Assembly: GCA_937870825.1 (NCBI GenBank)
Contig: CALMZO010000218.1
Span: 1-64,000, forward strand
DNA from: an uncultured Chloroflexota bacterium
Lineage (GTDB): Bacteria > Chloroflexota > Anaerolineae > UBA4142 > SHND01
Direction: 5' to 3'
Length of the DNA: 64,000 nucleotides
In this document: one piece after another, positions 52,461 to 61,386 of the stretch
How the letters are laid out: every line of letters starts with the position of its first letter
Position numbering within the stretch: the stretch's first letter is position 1
Program-made: the position numbers and the translations under genes
The notes under the pieces: model-generated
Seen by the model: only the letters and a program-made list of their open reading frames with translations
Told to the model about the DNA's origin: nothing
The model's database searches: none

Positions 52461-54531
52461 TGTACTCACTCAACATCTCCTTCGCCCGCGCCACCACATT
52501 CTCCACCGTGTAGCCGAACTTTTCAAATAGTACCTGATACGGCGCGCTCGCGCCGAAACGTTCGATGCTCAACACATCGCCCTTGTCGCCGACGTATTTG
52601 CTCCACCCCTGCGCGACACCCGCTTCGACGGCGAGCCGCGCGCGAACATTCGGCGGAAACACGCTGTCACGATATTCTTTTGACTGTTGCTCGAACAAGT
52701 CCCAACTCGGCATCGAAACGACGCGCGCGCGGATTCCTTCCTCCGCCAATTTTTTCTGCGCGCCGACGACGAGCTGCACTTCGGAACCCGTGCCAATTAA
52801 AATAATGTCTGGCTCTGTCCTGAGCGCAGTCGAAGGAGCCGCATCCGACAGAATGTACGCGCCGCGCACAAGATTTTCCGCCGACGCGTATGCGCTGCGG
52901 TCGAGCGTCGGTACGTTTTGGCGCGTGAGGACGAGCGCGGTGGGATTGCGCGCGTGTTCGACGGCGACGCGCCACGCGACGGCGGTTTCATTCGCGTCGG
53001 CGGGACGAATGACGGAAAGATTGGGAATCGCGCGCAGCGCGGCGAGATGTTCGACGGGCTGATGCGTCGGACCATCTTCGCCCAACGCGATGCTGTCATG
53101 CGTGAAAACAAAAATGACGTGCTGCTCCATCAACGCGGCGAGACGCATCGCCGGACGCATGTAATCGCTAAAGGTGAAAAACGTCGCGGTGAATGGCAAG
53201 ATGCCGCCGTGCAATGCCATGCCGTTCGCCGCCGCGCCCATCGCGTGTTCGCGCACGCCGTAATGAATGTTGCGTCCCGCGTAACTCCACCCCCCCCCAA
53301 CGCTGCCCTGCATGTCGCCGTGCGCGATGTCGGACGGTTCAAAATCGCCCATGCCCTTGAGCGCAGTCATCGTCGAAGGGTCGAGGTCGGCAGAGCCGCC
53401 GATGATGTTTGGCAAATGTTTTGCAAGCGCGTTGAGAATTTGTCCGCCCGCGACGCGCGTCGAAATTCCTTTTTCATCGGGCTTGAAAGTTGGAATGTCC
53501 GCGTCCCAACCTTCCGGTTTCTCGCCGCGCAGAATCATCTGAAATTCGCGCGCGAGTTCGGGGTACGCGGACGCGTACGCGGAAAATTTCGCGTTCCATT
53601 CTTGTTCCTGCGCGCTTCCTTTGTCCAATGCTTCGCGGAAATGTTCCAGCGCTTCGCCGGGAATAAAAAACGCGGGTTCTTCGGGAAAGCCCAAATTCTT
53701 TTTCGTCGCTTTCACTTCGTCCGCGCCGAGTGGTGAACCGTGCGCTTCAAACGAGTCTTGCTTTTTCGGCGAACCAAAACCGATGTGTGTGCGTACGATG
53801 ATGAGCGAAGGACGCGTCGTATCCGCGCGCGCGTTTTCCAGCGCGGCTTGCAGCGCGTCCAAATCATTGCCGTCGTCCACACGCTGGACTTGCCAATCGT
53901 ACGCTTCAAAACGCGTTCCCACATTTTCACTGAACGTGAGGTTTGTCGCGCCCGCGAGCGAAATTTTATTGTCATCGTACAAATAAATCAGCTTGCCCAA
54001 TTTCAAATGACCCGCGAGCGATGCCGCTTCGGAAGCAACGCCTTCCATCAAATCGCCGTCCGTACAAATCGCGTACGTGAAATGATTGACGATTTCGTGT
54101 TCGGGACGATTGTAACGCGCGGCGAGATACGCTTCCGCAATCGCGAATCCAACACCATTCGCAAAACCCTGACCGAGCGGACCTGTCGTCACATCCACGC
54201 CCGGCGCGAACCCATGTTCGGGGTGTCCGGGCGTCTGCGAACCCCACTGGCGAAAATTTTTGATTTCCTCCAAAGACAAATCGTACCCCGTGAGATGCAA
54301 GAGCGAATACAGCAGCATCGAACCATGCCCGCCCGACAAAATAAAACGGTCACGGTCAAACCATTTTGGATTCGCGGGATTGTGTTTCAAAAAACGCGTC
54401 CACAACACATACGCCATTGGCGCGCCGCCGAGCGGCAGTCCCGGATGTCCGCTGTTGGCTTTTTGCACCGCGTCAATCGAAAGGGCGCGGATGGTGTTGA
54501 TAGAGAGTTGGTCAAGGTTGGAAGTGGGCAT
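52453..54531 (-). CDS. tkt: Transketolase
   Basis: This 692-residue protein has the thiamin diphosphate motif [17 protein letters not shown], the N-terminal [20 protein letters not shown], the pyrimidine-domain [16 protein letters not shown] and TGSEVQLVV in the C-terminal domain. It exchanges two-carbon units between sugar phosphates in the pentose phosphate pathway, feeding sugar-nucleotide synthesis. Two oddities lie in the coding sequence: a 9-base C tract (53290-53298) and a REP-like insertion near residue 565 that adds about nine residues between AYILSD and [10 protein letters not shown]. The ATG at 54531 has AAAGGA upstream. Confidence 0.97.
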   Translation of the reverse strand: MPTSNLDQLSINTIRALSIDAVQKANSGHPGLPLGGAPMAYVLWTRFLKHNPANPKWFDRDRFILSGGHGSMLLYSLLHLTGYDLSLEEIKNFRQWGSQTPGHPEHGFAPGVDVTTGPLGQGFANGVGFAIAEAYLAARYNRPEHEIVNHFTYAICTDGDLMEGVASEAASLAGHLKLGKLIYLYDDNKISLAGATNLTFSENVGTRFEAYDWQVQRVDDGNDLDALQAALENARADTTRPSLIIVRTHIGFGSPKKQDSFEAHGSPLGADEVKATKKNLGFPEEPAFFIPGEALEHFREALDKGSAQEQEWNAKFSAYASAYPELAREFQMILRGEKPEGWDADIPTFKPDEKGISTRVAGGQILNALAKHLPNIIGGSADLDPSTMTALKGMGDFEPSDIAHGDMQGSVGGGWSYAGRNIHYGVREHAMGAAANGMALHGGILPFTATFFTFSDYMRPAMRLAALMEQHVIFVFTHDSIALGEDGPTHQPVEHLAALRAIPNLSVIRPADANETAVAWRVAVEHARNPTALVLTRQNVPTLDRSAYASAENLVRGAYILSDAAPSTALRTEPDIILIGTGSEVQLVVGAQKKLAEEGIRARVVSMPSWDLFEQQSKEYRDSVFPPNVRARLAVEAGVAQGWSKYVGDKGDVLSIERFGASAPYQVLFEKFGYTVENVVARAKEMLSEYKS
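52817..52839. repeat. REP-like palindrome inserted in the transketolase gene
   Basis: The minus-strand core is CTCCTTCGACTGCGCTCAGG, a widespread short palindrome type. It is read in frame as APSTALRTE at a position where other transketolases have no insertion, so it appears to have entered the coding sequence without breaking the frame. Confidence 0.6.
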
Positions 54532-54564
54532 ACAAAAATCCTTTGAGAAGATTATTGGGTACGG

Positions 54565-54570
54565 ATTATA
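54565..54570 (-). promoter_or_regulatory. -10 element (TATAAT) for the transketolase gene
   Basis: TATAAT lies 33 bases upstream of the ATG at 54531 and overlaps the end of the sulfotransferase-like gene. AAAGGA serves as ribosome site. A -35 match is weak. Confidence 0.5.
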
Positions 54571-55342
54571 CCTGATTCTGCGCGATAGAGTTGCGCACGC
54601 GTTCCACTTTTTGCGCGAGCCGTTGATAGGCGCGCGTCTGGCGGCGGTGCGCCAAACGTTCGCGCTTGTTTGCAAAAGCCGCATTCATAAAGCGAATCAG
54701 CGCGACGCGCTCGTGCGGATACAACGCCGTCAACGCGTCGCGCAAACACGCTTCATCTTGAATGATGGCATGGTATTGAACGACGTGCCCCTCGATGGAA
54801 TCCAAGACGCGTTCCGCGCGCACGAGTCCTTCGATGACACCGTTTTCAAAGCGCGCGCGAAAGAGCCGATGCAATTTAGCACTGTACTGGAAAGGTGTCA
54901 CGCGGCGCGCCCATTGCAGCAAACGCGGCAGCGGTATCACATGTGACGCCGCGTATTGCGGATAAAACCAGCCGTTTGCCAGCATCGCGGCTGCCACTTC
55001 CTCCACACTGCGTTGAATTTTCAAAACGCGAAAATTTTTGAGCCCCTCCCATTGTGCCAGCACAAACGGCTGTGTCACGTCTTTGTAAATATATCCTTCG
55101 GCGACAGTCACTTGATTCAAAAAATCATGCAGCTGCGAGACCAGTCGGGGGTCACGCTCGGGCAGAGTGAACTTGGCGCTTTCGTCAAAACGAATGCCGA
55201 CATAATGACAGTAACGGTCAACATTCAAAATCTCACCGTCGAGTACCCAAGACGGCTGCGCCAAAGACAGCGCGCGGCGGGCAAGGTGATACGTTTTCGT
55301 GGAAAACGCTCGCGGCAACGAAACAATAAAAAGCGATTGCAT
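54566..55342 (-). CDS. Sulfotransferase-like P-loop protein
   Basis: This 258-residue protein begins [18 protein letters not shown], which resembles the 5'-phosphosulfate loop of PAPS-dependent sulfotransferases (SLPRSGST), and continues with [20 protein letters not shown], resembling the 3'-phosphate loop (RdP-x-S). The C-terminal third is helical and basic. If active it would sulfate a sugar of the polysaccharide using PAPS; an APS kinase is encoded at 62457-63008. The remote match makes the assignment provisional. It ends 34 bases before the transketolase start. Confidence 0.55.
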   Translation of the reverse strand: MQSLFIVSLPRAFSTKTYHLARRALSLAQPSWVLDGEILNVDRYCHYVGIRFDESAKFTLPERDPRLVSQLHDFLNQVTVAEGYIYKDVTQPFVLAQWEGLKNFRVLKIQRSVEEVAAAMLANGWFYPQYAASHVIPLPRLLQWARRVTPFQYSAKLHRLFRARFENGVIEGLVRAERVLDSIEGHVVQYHAIIQDEACLRDALTALYPHERVALIRFMNAAFANKRERLAHRRQTRAYQRLAQKVERVRNSIAQNQV

Positions 55343-55349
55343 GGCGCAG

Positions 55350-57080
55350 TTAGGTGCTCAAGAGAATGGCGCGCTGCCAGCCGCGCACGGAATTGATGCG
55401 AAACACTGCGCGCGCGTCGAGCAATTCGTTCCACAACATCACGCGCTCGTGAATTTTTCCCTGCTCCAATAACGCCGCGCGAAAGGTTCCGCCCAACAGT
55501 CCGCATTCGACAGGCGGCGTAAAACAGTCGTCGCCAAATTGAACGACGATATTTGCCGCGCACGTTTCCGTAATTTCGCCGCGTTCGTTCCACAACAAAA
55601 CATCGTCTGCCTCACCGCGCGGCGAGAGCGCGGCATCGTACACCTCACGGCGCGTCGTTTTGTGAAACAAAAATGTGTCGGAAGAATTGACGGGCGTTTT
55701 AGCCAGCGCGAGTTGTACGGGTTCGCGTTGTGTTGACAAGGGCGCGGCGGAAACATTCAACGCGCCATCGCGCGCCAACAACAAACGCACTTTGTGTCCG
55801 ACACGCCGCAGAGTACGCACAACGCGTTCGAGTTCCCCCCGCGCGCGCGTTTCGTCAAATGGAAAATCAAAATAGTCCGCCGAATCGCGCAAACGGCGCA
55901 GATGCTCTGCGAGCAGCCAAAATTTTTCGTCGGGTGTCCAGCGCAATGCTTCGATTAACGAAAATTCTTGCGGCGTTTCGGTCAACACGCGCGCCTTGTG
56001 CCGCGTTTCCGCATATTCATCGCTCGCTTCCGAATCCCAAACAATTCCGCCGCCGACGCCATATTCTGCAAAATTTTTTTCGCGGTCAACGATTGCGGTG
56101 CGAATCGCGACATTGAATTGCGCGCGGCGGTTTGGCGCGAGAAAGCCGATGGCGCCCGTGTACACACAACGCGGCTCGGTTTCCAATTCCGAAATAATTT
56201 GCATCGTGCGCGCTTTCGGCGCGCCCGTAATGGACGCGCACGGAAAGGTTGCGCGCAGAATTTCGACGAACGACGCATCACTGGTCGCATTCACCGTCGA
56301 AGTCATTTGCCACACCGTCGGATACCGTTCCGTTTCAAACAAACGCGAGACGTGGACACTTCCAACCTCTGCAATGCGTCCCAAATCGTTCCGCGCCATG
56401 TCCACAATCATCACGTTTTCCGCGCGATTTTTTCCAGAATGATGCAGCCAATTCGCGCGTTCACGGTCTTCACGCAAAAAACGCCCGCGCGGCGCAGTGC
56501 CTTTCATCGGCTTGATTGTCAACACATTGCCCTCGCGCCGCAAAAACAATTCGGGCGACGCCGAGCAAATCGCGTAACGTCCGGTGTCAAGGAACGCGGC
56601 ATAACTTTGCGGTTGTGCACGCACGAGGTGCGAAAACAAATTCCACGCGTCGTCGTGAAACTCGGCGCGCAGGCGCATCGTGTAATTCACCTGATACGTG
56701 TCGCCGCGCGCAATATGTTCGCGAATGCGCGCGATGGCGGTGTTGTACGCGTCACGCGAAATGTTCGGCGTCCAGACGGGCGCGGGAAATGAGGAGTATG
56801 AGGGAATGAACGTTGTGGTGCTTGGCGCGTCGTAGAGTCCGAACCAGAGCAGCGGAAAGTCGTAAAGGGTGTGTGTTTGGAGCGCAGTGTCGAACGCGGG
56901 CGCGGCTTCGTACGAAATGAATCCTGCCGCGTACATGTTTTGTTGATTCACCGATTGTTCGACGTGTTCCAGCGCGGGAACAATTTCGGCAAGCGAATAA
57001 ACTTGGAGAATTTCGCGCGGAGCTTCAAAACGCAGCCATTGGTTGTGCAAAGCATCGCAAAGAACAAGGGTGCCGCGCAT
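55350..57080 (-). CDS. Aminodeoxychorismate synthase component I fused to aminodeoxychorismate lyase (PabB-PabC)
   Basis: This 576-residue protein has the PabB chorismate-binding domain: IARGDTYQVNYTMRL, IKPMKGTAPRG, RNDLGRIAEVG and GGGIVWDSEASDEYAET, up to about residue 365. A class IV aminotransferase-like PabC domain follows (EITETCAANIVVQFGD, CGLLGGTFRAALLEQG). It turns chorismate into 4-aminobenzoate for folate. No pabA is adjacent. Its start overlaps the stop of the PIN-domain toxin gene by one base (TAATG), an odd coupling of folate and toxin genes. Confidence 0.92.
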   Translation of the reverse strand: MRGTLVLCDALHNQWLRFEAPREILQVYSLAEIVPALEHVEQSVNQQNMYAAGFISYEAAPAFDTALQTHTLYDFPLLWFGLYDAPSTTTFIPSYSSFPAPVWTPNISRDAYNTAIARIREHIARGDTYQVNYTMRLRAEFHDDAWNLFSHLVRAQPQSYAAFLDTGRYAICSASPELFLRREGNVLTIKPMKGTAPRGRFLREDRERANWLHHSGKNRAENVMIVDMARNDLGRIAEVGSVHVSRLFETERYPTVWQMTSTVNATSDASFVEILRATFPCASITGAPKARTMQIISELETEPRCVYTGAIGFLAPNRRAQFNVAIRTAIVDREKNFAEYGVGGGIVWDSEASDEYAETRHKARVLTETPQEFSLIEALRWTPDEKFWLLAEHLRRLRDSADYFDFPFDETRARGELERVVRTLRRVGHKVRLLLARDGALNVSAAPLSTQREPVQLALAKTPVNSSDTFLFHKTTRREVYDAALSPRGEADDVLLWNERGEITETCAANIVVQFGDDCFTPPVECGLLGGTFRAALLEQGKIHERVMLWNELLDARAVFRINSVRGWQRAILLST

Positions 57081-57538
57081 TATTCGCCTTCAGATTCGTT
57101 TTCGAGCGTGGCGAGATATTCGTCGGGCGTAAAAACGGGGATGAGTTCGCGGACCTGCTGAAAGTGATGGTCAAAGGTGATGATGGCGGAACAGTTTTGG
57201 GATAACGCTGATGCAACGTGACGCGCATCGTCTGGGTCCACAATGACAAATTGTTTTTTTAGATCGTTGAATCGTTCGCGGGGTAAAAACGGAAAAATAA
57301 TCAAAGGAATGAGGAACAATTCAAGGAGCCCCAGGCGCAGCGTCGAACTGACATCCGATTCGGCTTGATGTGCCTTTACAAAAGCATACAGTTCTGGCAA
57401 CGCATAAAATGAGATTGCTGCCTCAACTTTTTGTTGACGCACAAATTCCATCAAGCGGTTTGTCTCGCCGAATCGTTCAGGTTGATCGCGCTCTTCATAG
57501 AGAAAAGCGATCAGGACCGTGCTGTCCAAATAAACCAT
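57080..57538 (-). CDS. PIN-domain toxin (VapC-like)
   Basis: This 152-residue protein has the PIN metal-binding acids: Asp5 in VYLDSTVLIAF, a glutamate in SFYALPELYAF, and Asp residues in VDPDDARHVASAL and IITFDHHF. VapC toxins cleave specific RNAs, often initiator tRNA or rRNA. The preceding antitoxin gene is 6 bases away. A frame overlap (TAATG) joins it to pabBC. The acidic site looks complete, so it may be functional. Confidence 0.88.
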   Translation of the reverse strand: MVYLDSTVLIAFLYEERDQPERFGETNRLMEFVRQQKVEAAISFYALPELYAFVKAHQAESDVSSTLRLGLLELFLIPLIIFPFLPRERFNDLKKQFVIVDPDDARHVASALSQNCSAIITFDHHFQQVRELIPVFTPDEYLATLENESEGE

Positions 57539-57544
57539 CGCAAG

Positions 57545-57835
57545 TCAAGGGCGTCCATCTGCGGCGACGCGCTCAATCCAGTCGGCGTTATCTTTTAACA
57601 ACTTGCCCGCTTCACGTTTTGCTTTGTGAACCTCTGCCATGAAATCGAGTGTCTTTTTTTTGTTTCGCAAAAGCGCGCGCAATTCACGTCTCGCGGCAGA
57701 CTCCTGCTGCGTGACCTTTTGTGGTTGGAAGTGTGCTTTAAGCACCTGCTCTACAAGTTGATTTGGCTTTATCCCGCGTGCTTTCGCCTCACGCAGCACA
57801 CGCTTTTCCAACGTCGGAGACAATTGAATCGTCAT
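57545..57835 (-). CDS. Antitoxin of the VapBC-like pair
   Basis: This 96-residue protein begins TIQLSPTLEKRVLREAKARG, a ribbon-helix-helix-like DNA-binding start, and has a basic, helical C-terminal half (REAGKLLKDNADWIERVAA) that should wrap around the toxin. It would neutralise the PIN protein and repress its own promoter, which lies just upstream with a perfect TATAAT and a GAGGTGG ribosome site. Confidence 0.78.
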   Translation of the reverse strand: MTIQLSPTLEKRVLREAKARGIKPNQLVEQVLKAHFQPQKVTQQESAARRELRALLRNKKKTLDFMAEVHKAKREAGKLLKDNADWIERVAADGRP

Positions 57836-57852
57836 TTTACCACCTCACAGAA

Positions 57853-57861
57853 ATTATACCA
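57853..57861 (-). promoter_or_regulatory. Promoter of the toxin-antitoxin pair (TGGTATAAT)
   Basis: An extended -10 (TGGTATAAT) lies 17 bases before the antitoxin ATG, followed by the ribosome site GAGGTGG. The leader would be only about 11 bases. Confidence 0.65.
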
Positions 57862-58740
57862 TCAGTACGGCGCGCTCCCCGTCACAATCGGCAAATCCGC
57901 GTCGCGACTCCATTCGCTGAACGAACCCGCATACAAACGCGTGTTGTGGTAGCCCGCAAGATGCAGCGCAAATAAATCTGCCGCCGCGTTCACGCCACTG
58001 CCGCAGTACGCGACAATTTCGTCCGCGCCATTCGCGCCCAAGGCGTCATAACGCGCTTGCAATTCTGCCGCGTTCAGGAAACGCGCATCTTGCGCCGAAC
58101 ACAAGTTTCCGGCAACGGGCGCGTTTTTCGCGCCGGGAATGTGTCCGGCGCGCGCATCAATCGGTTCGGTCTCGCCGCGATAGCGTTCGGGGGCGCGCGC
58201 GTCGAGAATCAAGGCGTGAGCATTGCGCGTCAACGCAATCATTTCCGCTTTGGTCACAACCATGTGCGGATTTGCGCGCGCGTGAAATGTCCCGCGCGGA
58301 AAAATTGGGGTTTCGCCGGAGAGCGGACGCCCTTCGGCAACCCATTGACTCAAGCCGCCATCCAACAGCGAAACATTTTCCTGTGCGAGTGGGTCCTCAC
58401 TCGAAAAGTAACGCAGCAGCCACCACAAGCGCGCGGCATTTGCGCCGCCCGCGTCGTCATAGACGACCACATGCGTGGAATTGCTGATACCCGCGCGCAT
58501 CATCGTTTCCGCGAAGGTGTCCGCATCGGGCAAGGGATGACGTCCCGTTTTCGCGTCCGATAACGGACGAGCCGCAAGGTGTTGGTCCACACTCAGATAC
58601 AACGCATTCGGGATATGCGCGTTGTGATAATCACTTGCGCCTTTCGTCGGTTGCAGCAAATACCAACGCGTGTCAATGATGCGAACGTTTTCGTCGTTCA
58701 AATGTTCGGCGAGCCAAGAGGTGGTGACGAGAGGGTTCAA
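57862..58740 (-). CDS. Thiosulfate/3-mercaptopyruvate sulfurtransferase (tandem rhodanese)
   Basis: This 292-residue protein has two rhodanese domains: an inactive N-terminal one (VRIIDTRWYL; LLDGGLSQWVAEGRPLSG) and a C-terminal one with the catalytic cysteine in IVAYCGSGVNAAADLFALH. The active loop CGSGV is the mercaptopyruvate type. It moves sulfur between donor and acceptor molecules. A TTG at 58740 is the likely start; an ATG at 58782 would add 14 residues encoded by a repeat arm. The stop lies close to the antitoxin promoter. Confidence 0.9.
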   Translation of the reverse strand: MNPLVTTSWLAEHLNDENVRIIDTRWYLLQPTKGASDYHNAHIPNALYLSVDQHLAARPLSDAKTGRHPLPDADTFAETMMRAGISNSTHVVVYDDAGGANAARLWWLLRYFSSEDPLAQENVSLLDGGLSQWVAEGRPLSGETPIFPRGTFHARANPHMVVTKAEMIALTRNAHALILDARAPERYRGETEPIDARAGHIPGAKNAPVAGNLCSAQDARFLNAAELQARYDALGANGADEIVAYCGSGVNAAADLFALHLAGYHNTRLYAGSFSEWSRDADLPIVTGSAPY

Positions 58741-58811
58741 GTTAAAAGTACAAAGTTCAAAGCTAAAAGTAATTTCTAGCATTGTACTTTTAGTTTTGAA
58801 CTTTTAGCTTG
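58741..58811. repeat. Heptamer hairpin between the DegT stop and the sulfurtransferase start
   Basis: Units TTAAAAG, TTCAAAG, CTAAAAG on one side and their inverted copies (CTTTTAG, TTTGAAC, TTTTAGC) on the other form a long stem. The TAA of the DegT gene precedes one arm and the sulfurtransferase TTG follows the other. The arm is in the same sequence family as those at 9.1, 29.1 and 62.4 kb. Confidence 0.8.
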
Positions 58812-59927
58812 TTAATTATTCTTGTAAAACTCTCTCATCGTCTCCACCACACGTTCCATCTGCGCGTGAGTGAGTTCGGGGTAAATCGGGAGGGAAAGAA
58901 TTTCTTGCGCCGCGCGTTCGGTTTCAGGAAATGCGCCCTGTGTGTACCCGAGCGGTTTATACACCGGCTGTGCATGAAGCGGCACGGGATAATGAATGCC
59001 TGCTTCAATTTCGCGTTCTTTCAAGTATTGCAGCAATTCATCACGCTTGCGCGTGCGAATGACGTACAGGTGATACACCGCTTTGACGTGCGACGGTTCG
59101 TACGGCGTCACAATCGAATCATCCACATTCGACAACAATTCCGTGTAATAGTCTGCGTGCGCGCGCCGCGCCGCATTCCATTCGGGCAGATGTTTTAATT
59201 TCACATCGAGAATCGCGCCTTGAATGCCGTCGAGGCGATAGCCGTAACCGGAAATTTCGTGTTCGTATTTGGTTGTGCGTCCGTGGTCGCGCAGCATACG
59301 AATCTTGTGGTCAAGTTCATCGTCATCCGTCACGAGCGCGCCCGCGTCACCGTACGCGCCGAGATTTTTTCCGGGATAAAAACTGAAACACGTCATCAGC
59401 CCCATCGTTCCCATATTGCGCTCGCGGTACGTCGCCCCGTGCGCTTGCGCGGCGTCTTCGATAACCGGAATGTGATGCGCGCGCGCAATCTCCATAATCG
59501 CGTCCATTTCGGCGGGCTGCCCGTACAAATGCACCGGAATAATTGCTTTCGTGCGCGGCGTGATTGCCGCTTCCAATTTGTTCGGGTCGAGATTGTAGGT
59601 GCGCGGGTCAATGTCCACAAAGACGGGACGCGCGCCGAGCAGCGAAATCGGTTCGGCGGTGGCGATGAATGTGTGCGCGGTGGTAATCGCCTGGTCGCCC
59701 GCGCCGATGTCGAGCGCCATTAGCGCCAGATGCAGCGCGGCAGTTCCCGAATCGAGACCGATGGCGTGTTTCACGTTGCAAAAGCGCGCGAAATTTTCTT
59801 CAAACTGCTTTGCTTCGGGTCCGAGAATGAACGCGGTCTGGTCAATCGTGCGCTGAATCGCCGCGTCAATTTCGGGTTTAATGGTTTCGTATTGCGCGTG
59901 TAAATCTACGAGTGGAATTTTTTGCAT
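58812..59927 (-). CDS. DegT/DnrJ family UDP-sugar aminotransferase (WbpE-like)
   Basis: This 371-residue PLP enzyme has VKHAIGLDSGTAALHLALMA near residue 55, VIEDAAQAHGATY, and the catalytic lysine in FSFYPGKNLGAYGDAGALVT near residue 187. Its size and motifs fit WbpE/WlbC-like enzymes that put an amino group on UDP-N-acetylglucosamine-derived keto sugars. The Gfo/Idh and acyltransferase genes upstream complete a WbpB-WbpD-WbpE-like set, although pdxH lies between. AAGGA lies upstream of the ATG. The 160 bases upstream hold no gene I recognise. Confidence 0.92.
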   Translation of the reverse strand: MQKIPLVDLHAQYETIKPEIDAAIQRTIDQTAFILGPEAKQFEENFARFCNVKHAIGLDSGTAALHLALMALDIGAGDQAITTAHTFIATAEPISLLGARPVFVDIDPRTYNLDPNKLEAAITPRTKAIIPVHLYGQPAEMDAIMEIARAHHIPVIEDAAQAHGATYRERNMGTMGLMTCFSFYPGKNLGAYGDAGALVTDDDELDHKIRMLRDHGRTTKYEHEISGYGYRLDGIQGAILDVKLKHLPEWNAARRAHADYYTELLSNVDDSIVTPYEPSHVKAVYHLYVIRTRKRDELLQYLKEREIEAGIHYPVPLHAQPVYKPLGYTQGAFPETERAAQEILSLPIYPELTHAQMERVVETMREFYKNN

Positions 59928-60087
59928 GGGAATCCTTGTTTAAAGCAAATTTCTATTCGGCGTAGGGTTTTGGGTTCGAGCATTTATGCGGTTACGGGCT
60001 GTGTACCCGCTGAAGCGTCGAGTCTATACCTTGAATCAGTCAGGAATCTGCTCGAGGTGTATGAGACGCTGGCTTGGCAGAATTCGT

Positions 60088-60729
60088 TCACGGCGCGAGA
60101 CGTTCAATCTTCCAAACATTGCTCACACCGCGCGTATAACGCAACCTATCGTGCATGCGATTTTCGCGCCCTTGCCAGAATTCAAACACATCAGGAATGA
60201 CGCGATAGCCGCCCCACTGTGCGGGACGCAAAACTTGATTCGGAAATTTCGCGTCGAGTTCTGCCGCGCGCGTTTCTAAAAATTCGCGGTTCGGAATGAC
60301 CTGGCTTTGTGGAGATGCCGCCGCGCTCAATTGCGCGCCGCGCGGACGTGACGAAAAATACGCGTCGGATTCTTGCGCACTCACGCGTTCGACGCGTCCC
60401 TCGACGCGAATTTGGCGATGCAGCGGCTGCCAAAAGAAAACGAGCGCGGCGAACGGATTGTCCTTGAGTTCTTTGGCTTTGCGACTCGCGTAATTGGTAA
60501 AAAAAATCAAGCCGCGTTCGTCCACACCGCGCAAAAGCAAAACGCGCGCGGACGGTTTCGCATCCAGCGCGGCGGTGGCGACAACCATCGCGTTCGGTTC
60601 GGGCAAATTCTCCGCGATGGCGAGCTCCAGCCACTGCTGAAACATGACAAACGGATTCGGGTCCGCGTCGCGTTCGTCGAGCGCGCCGCGCGTGTATTGG
60701 ATGCGGAGTTCTGTGATAGAGTTGGTCAT
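60088..60729 (-). CDS. pdxH: Pyridoxamine 5'-phosphate oxidase
   Basis: This 213-residue protein shows AMVVATAALDAKPSARVLLL with FTNYASRKAKELKDNPFAAL, the FMN-binding pattern of PdxH, and ends QGRENRMHDRLRYTR. It makes pyridoxal phosphate, the cofactor of the two aminotransferases nearby. The ATG is formed by a heptamer repeat that runs back to the preceding gene's stop codon. It interrupts the WbpB/D/E-like gene set. Confidence 0.95.
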   Translation of the reverse strand: MTNSITELRIQYTRGALDERDADPNPFVMFQQWLELAIAENLPEPNAMVVATAALDAKPSARVLLLRGVDERGLIFFTNYASRKAKELKDNPFAALVFFWQPLHRQIRVEGRVERVSAQESDAYFSSRPRGAQLSAAASPQSQVIPNREFLETRAAELDAKFPNQVLRPAQWGGYRVIPDVFEFWQGRENRMHDRLRYTRGVSNVWKIERLAP

Positions 60730-60781
60730 TCGTTATTCGTTATTTGTTCTTTGTTCTTTGTTATTCGTTGTTCGTCATTCG
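60727..60781. repeat. Heptamer array supplying a stop and a start codon
   Basis: Read on the minus strand, seven-base units GACGAAT, GACGAAC, AACGAAT, AACAAAG, AACAAAG, AACAAAT, AACGAAT, AACGAAT run in perfect 7-base register. The first unit contains the TGA of the acyltransferase (gaaTGAc) and the last runs into the ATG of pdxH (cgaATGacc). No inverted arm is present. Confidence 0.85.
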
Positions 60782-61386
60782 TCGTATTCCTGAATCGCGT
60801 CAATCCTCTTGATAACACGCGCGGGGTTGCCAATGACTACCGCACCATCAGGCACATCACGCGTGACCACCGCGCCCGCGCCAACCAGCGCGTTTTCGCC
60901 AATCACGACGCCCGGCAACAATGTCGCGTTCGCGCCGATTTTCGCGCCGCGTTTGATGTGCGCGCCGCGCAAATTTTCTTTTGCCGTTTTCGATTGCGGA
61001 TAGCGCGCGTTGGTGACGACGACGTTCGGACCCAACCAACAATTTTCTTCGAGAATGGAAAATTCGGGAACAAAAACGTTCGAGTGCAGCCGCGCGTTGT
61101 TTCCAATTTTCACATGATGCTCGACGATGGTGTGCGAACCGATGCTGACGTTATTGCCGATTTCGTTTGCTTCGCGAAGCAAAACGCCGTGTCCCGTTTG
61201 AAAATCATCGCCAATCACGTTGCCCGCGTAAATGACCGTGTGCGAACGAATCACCGCGCGCGCGCCGATGCGTGTTTCGAGTTCACCCGATTTTTTCCCG
61301 CGCGGCGGTTCGCCGATGACGACGAACGCGCCAATGTTTGCATCATCAGGCAGATGGACTTGGGGATGGATTTCAACAGAACTCAT
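60775..61386 (-). CDS. UDP-amino-sugar N-acetyltransferase with left-handed beta-helix (WbpD-like)
   Basis: This 203-residue hexapeptide-repeat protein has [60 protein letters not shown] and [20 protein letters not shown], the standard coil and terminal loop of WbpD-like N-acetyltransferases acting on UDP-2-acetamido-3-amino sugars. The final residues (QEYDE) and TGA overlap a heptamer repeat. Its start overlaps the Gfo/Idh stop by 4 bases. Confidence 0.88.
   Translation of the reverse strand: MSSVEIHPQVHLPDDANIGAFVVIGEPPRGKKSGELETRIGARAVIRSHTVIYAGNVIGDDFQTGHGVLLREANEIGNNVSIGSHTIVEHHVKIGNNARLHSNVFVPEFSILEENCWLGPNVVVTNARYPQSKTAKENLRGAHIKRGAKIGANATLLPGVVIGENALVGAGAVVTRDVPDGAVVIGNPARVIKRIDAIQEYDE

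Noticed and set aside
59922-60200. 92-codon + strand frame upstream of the DegT gene
   Set aside because: No family motif, no ribosome site, and it overlaps the end of pdxH; the gap more likely holds the DegT promoter and leader.
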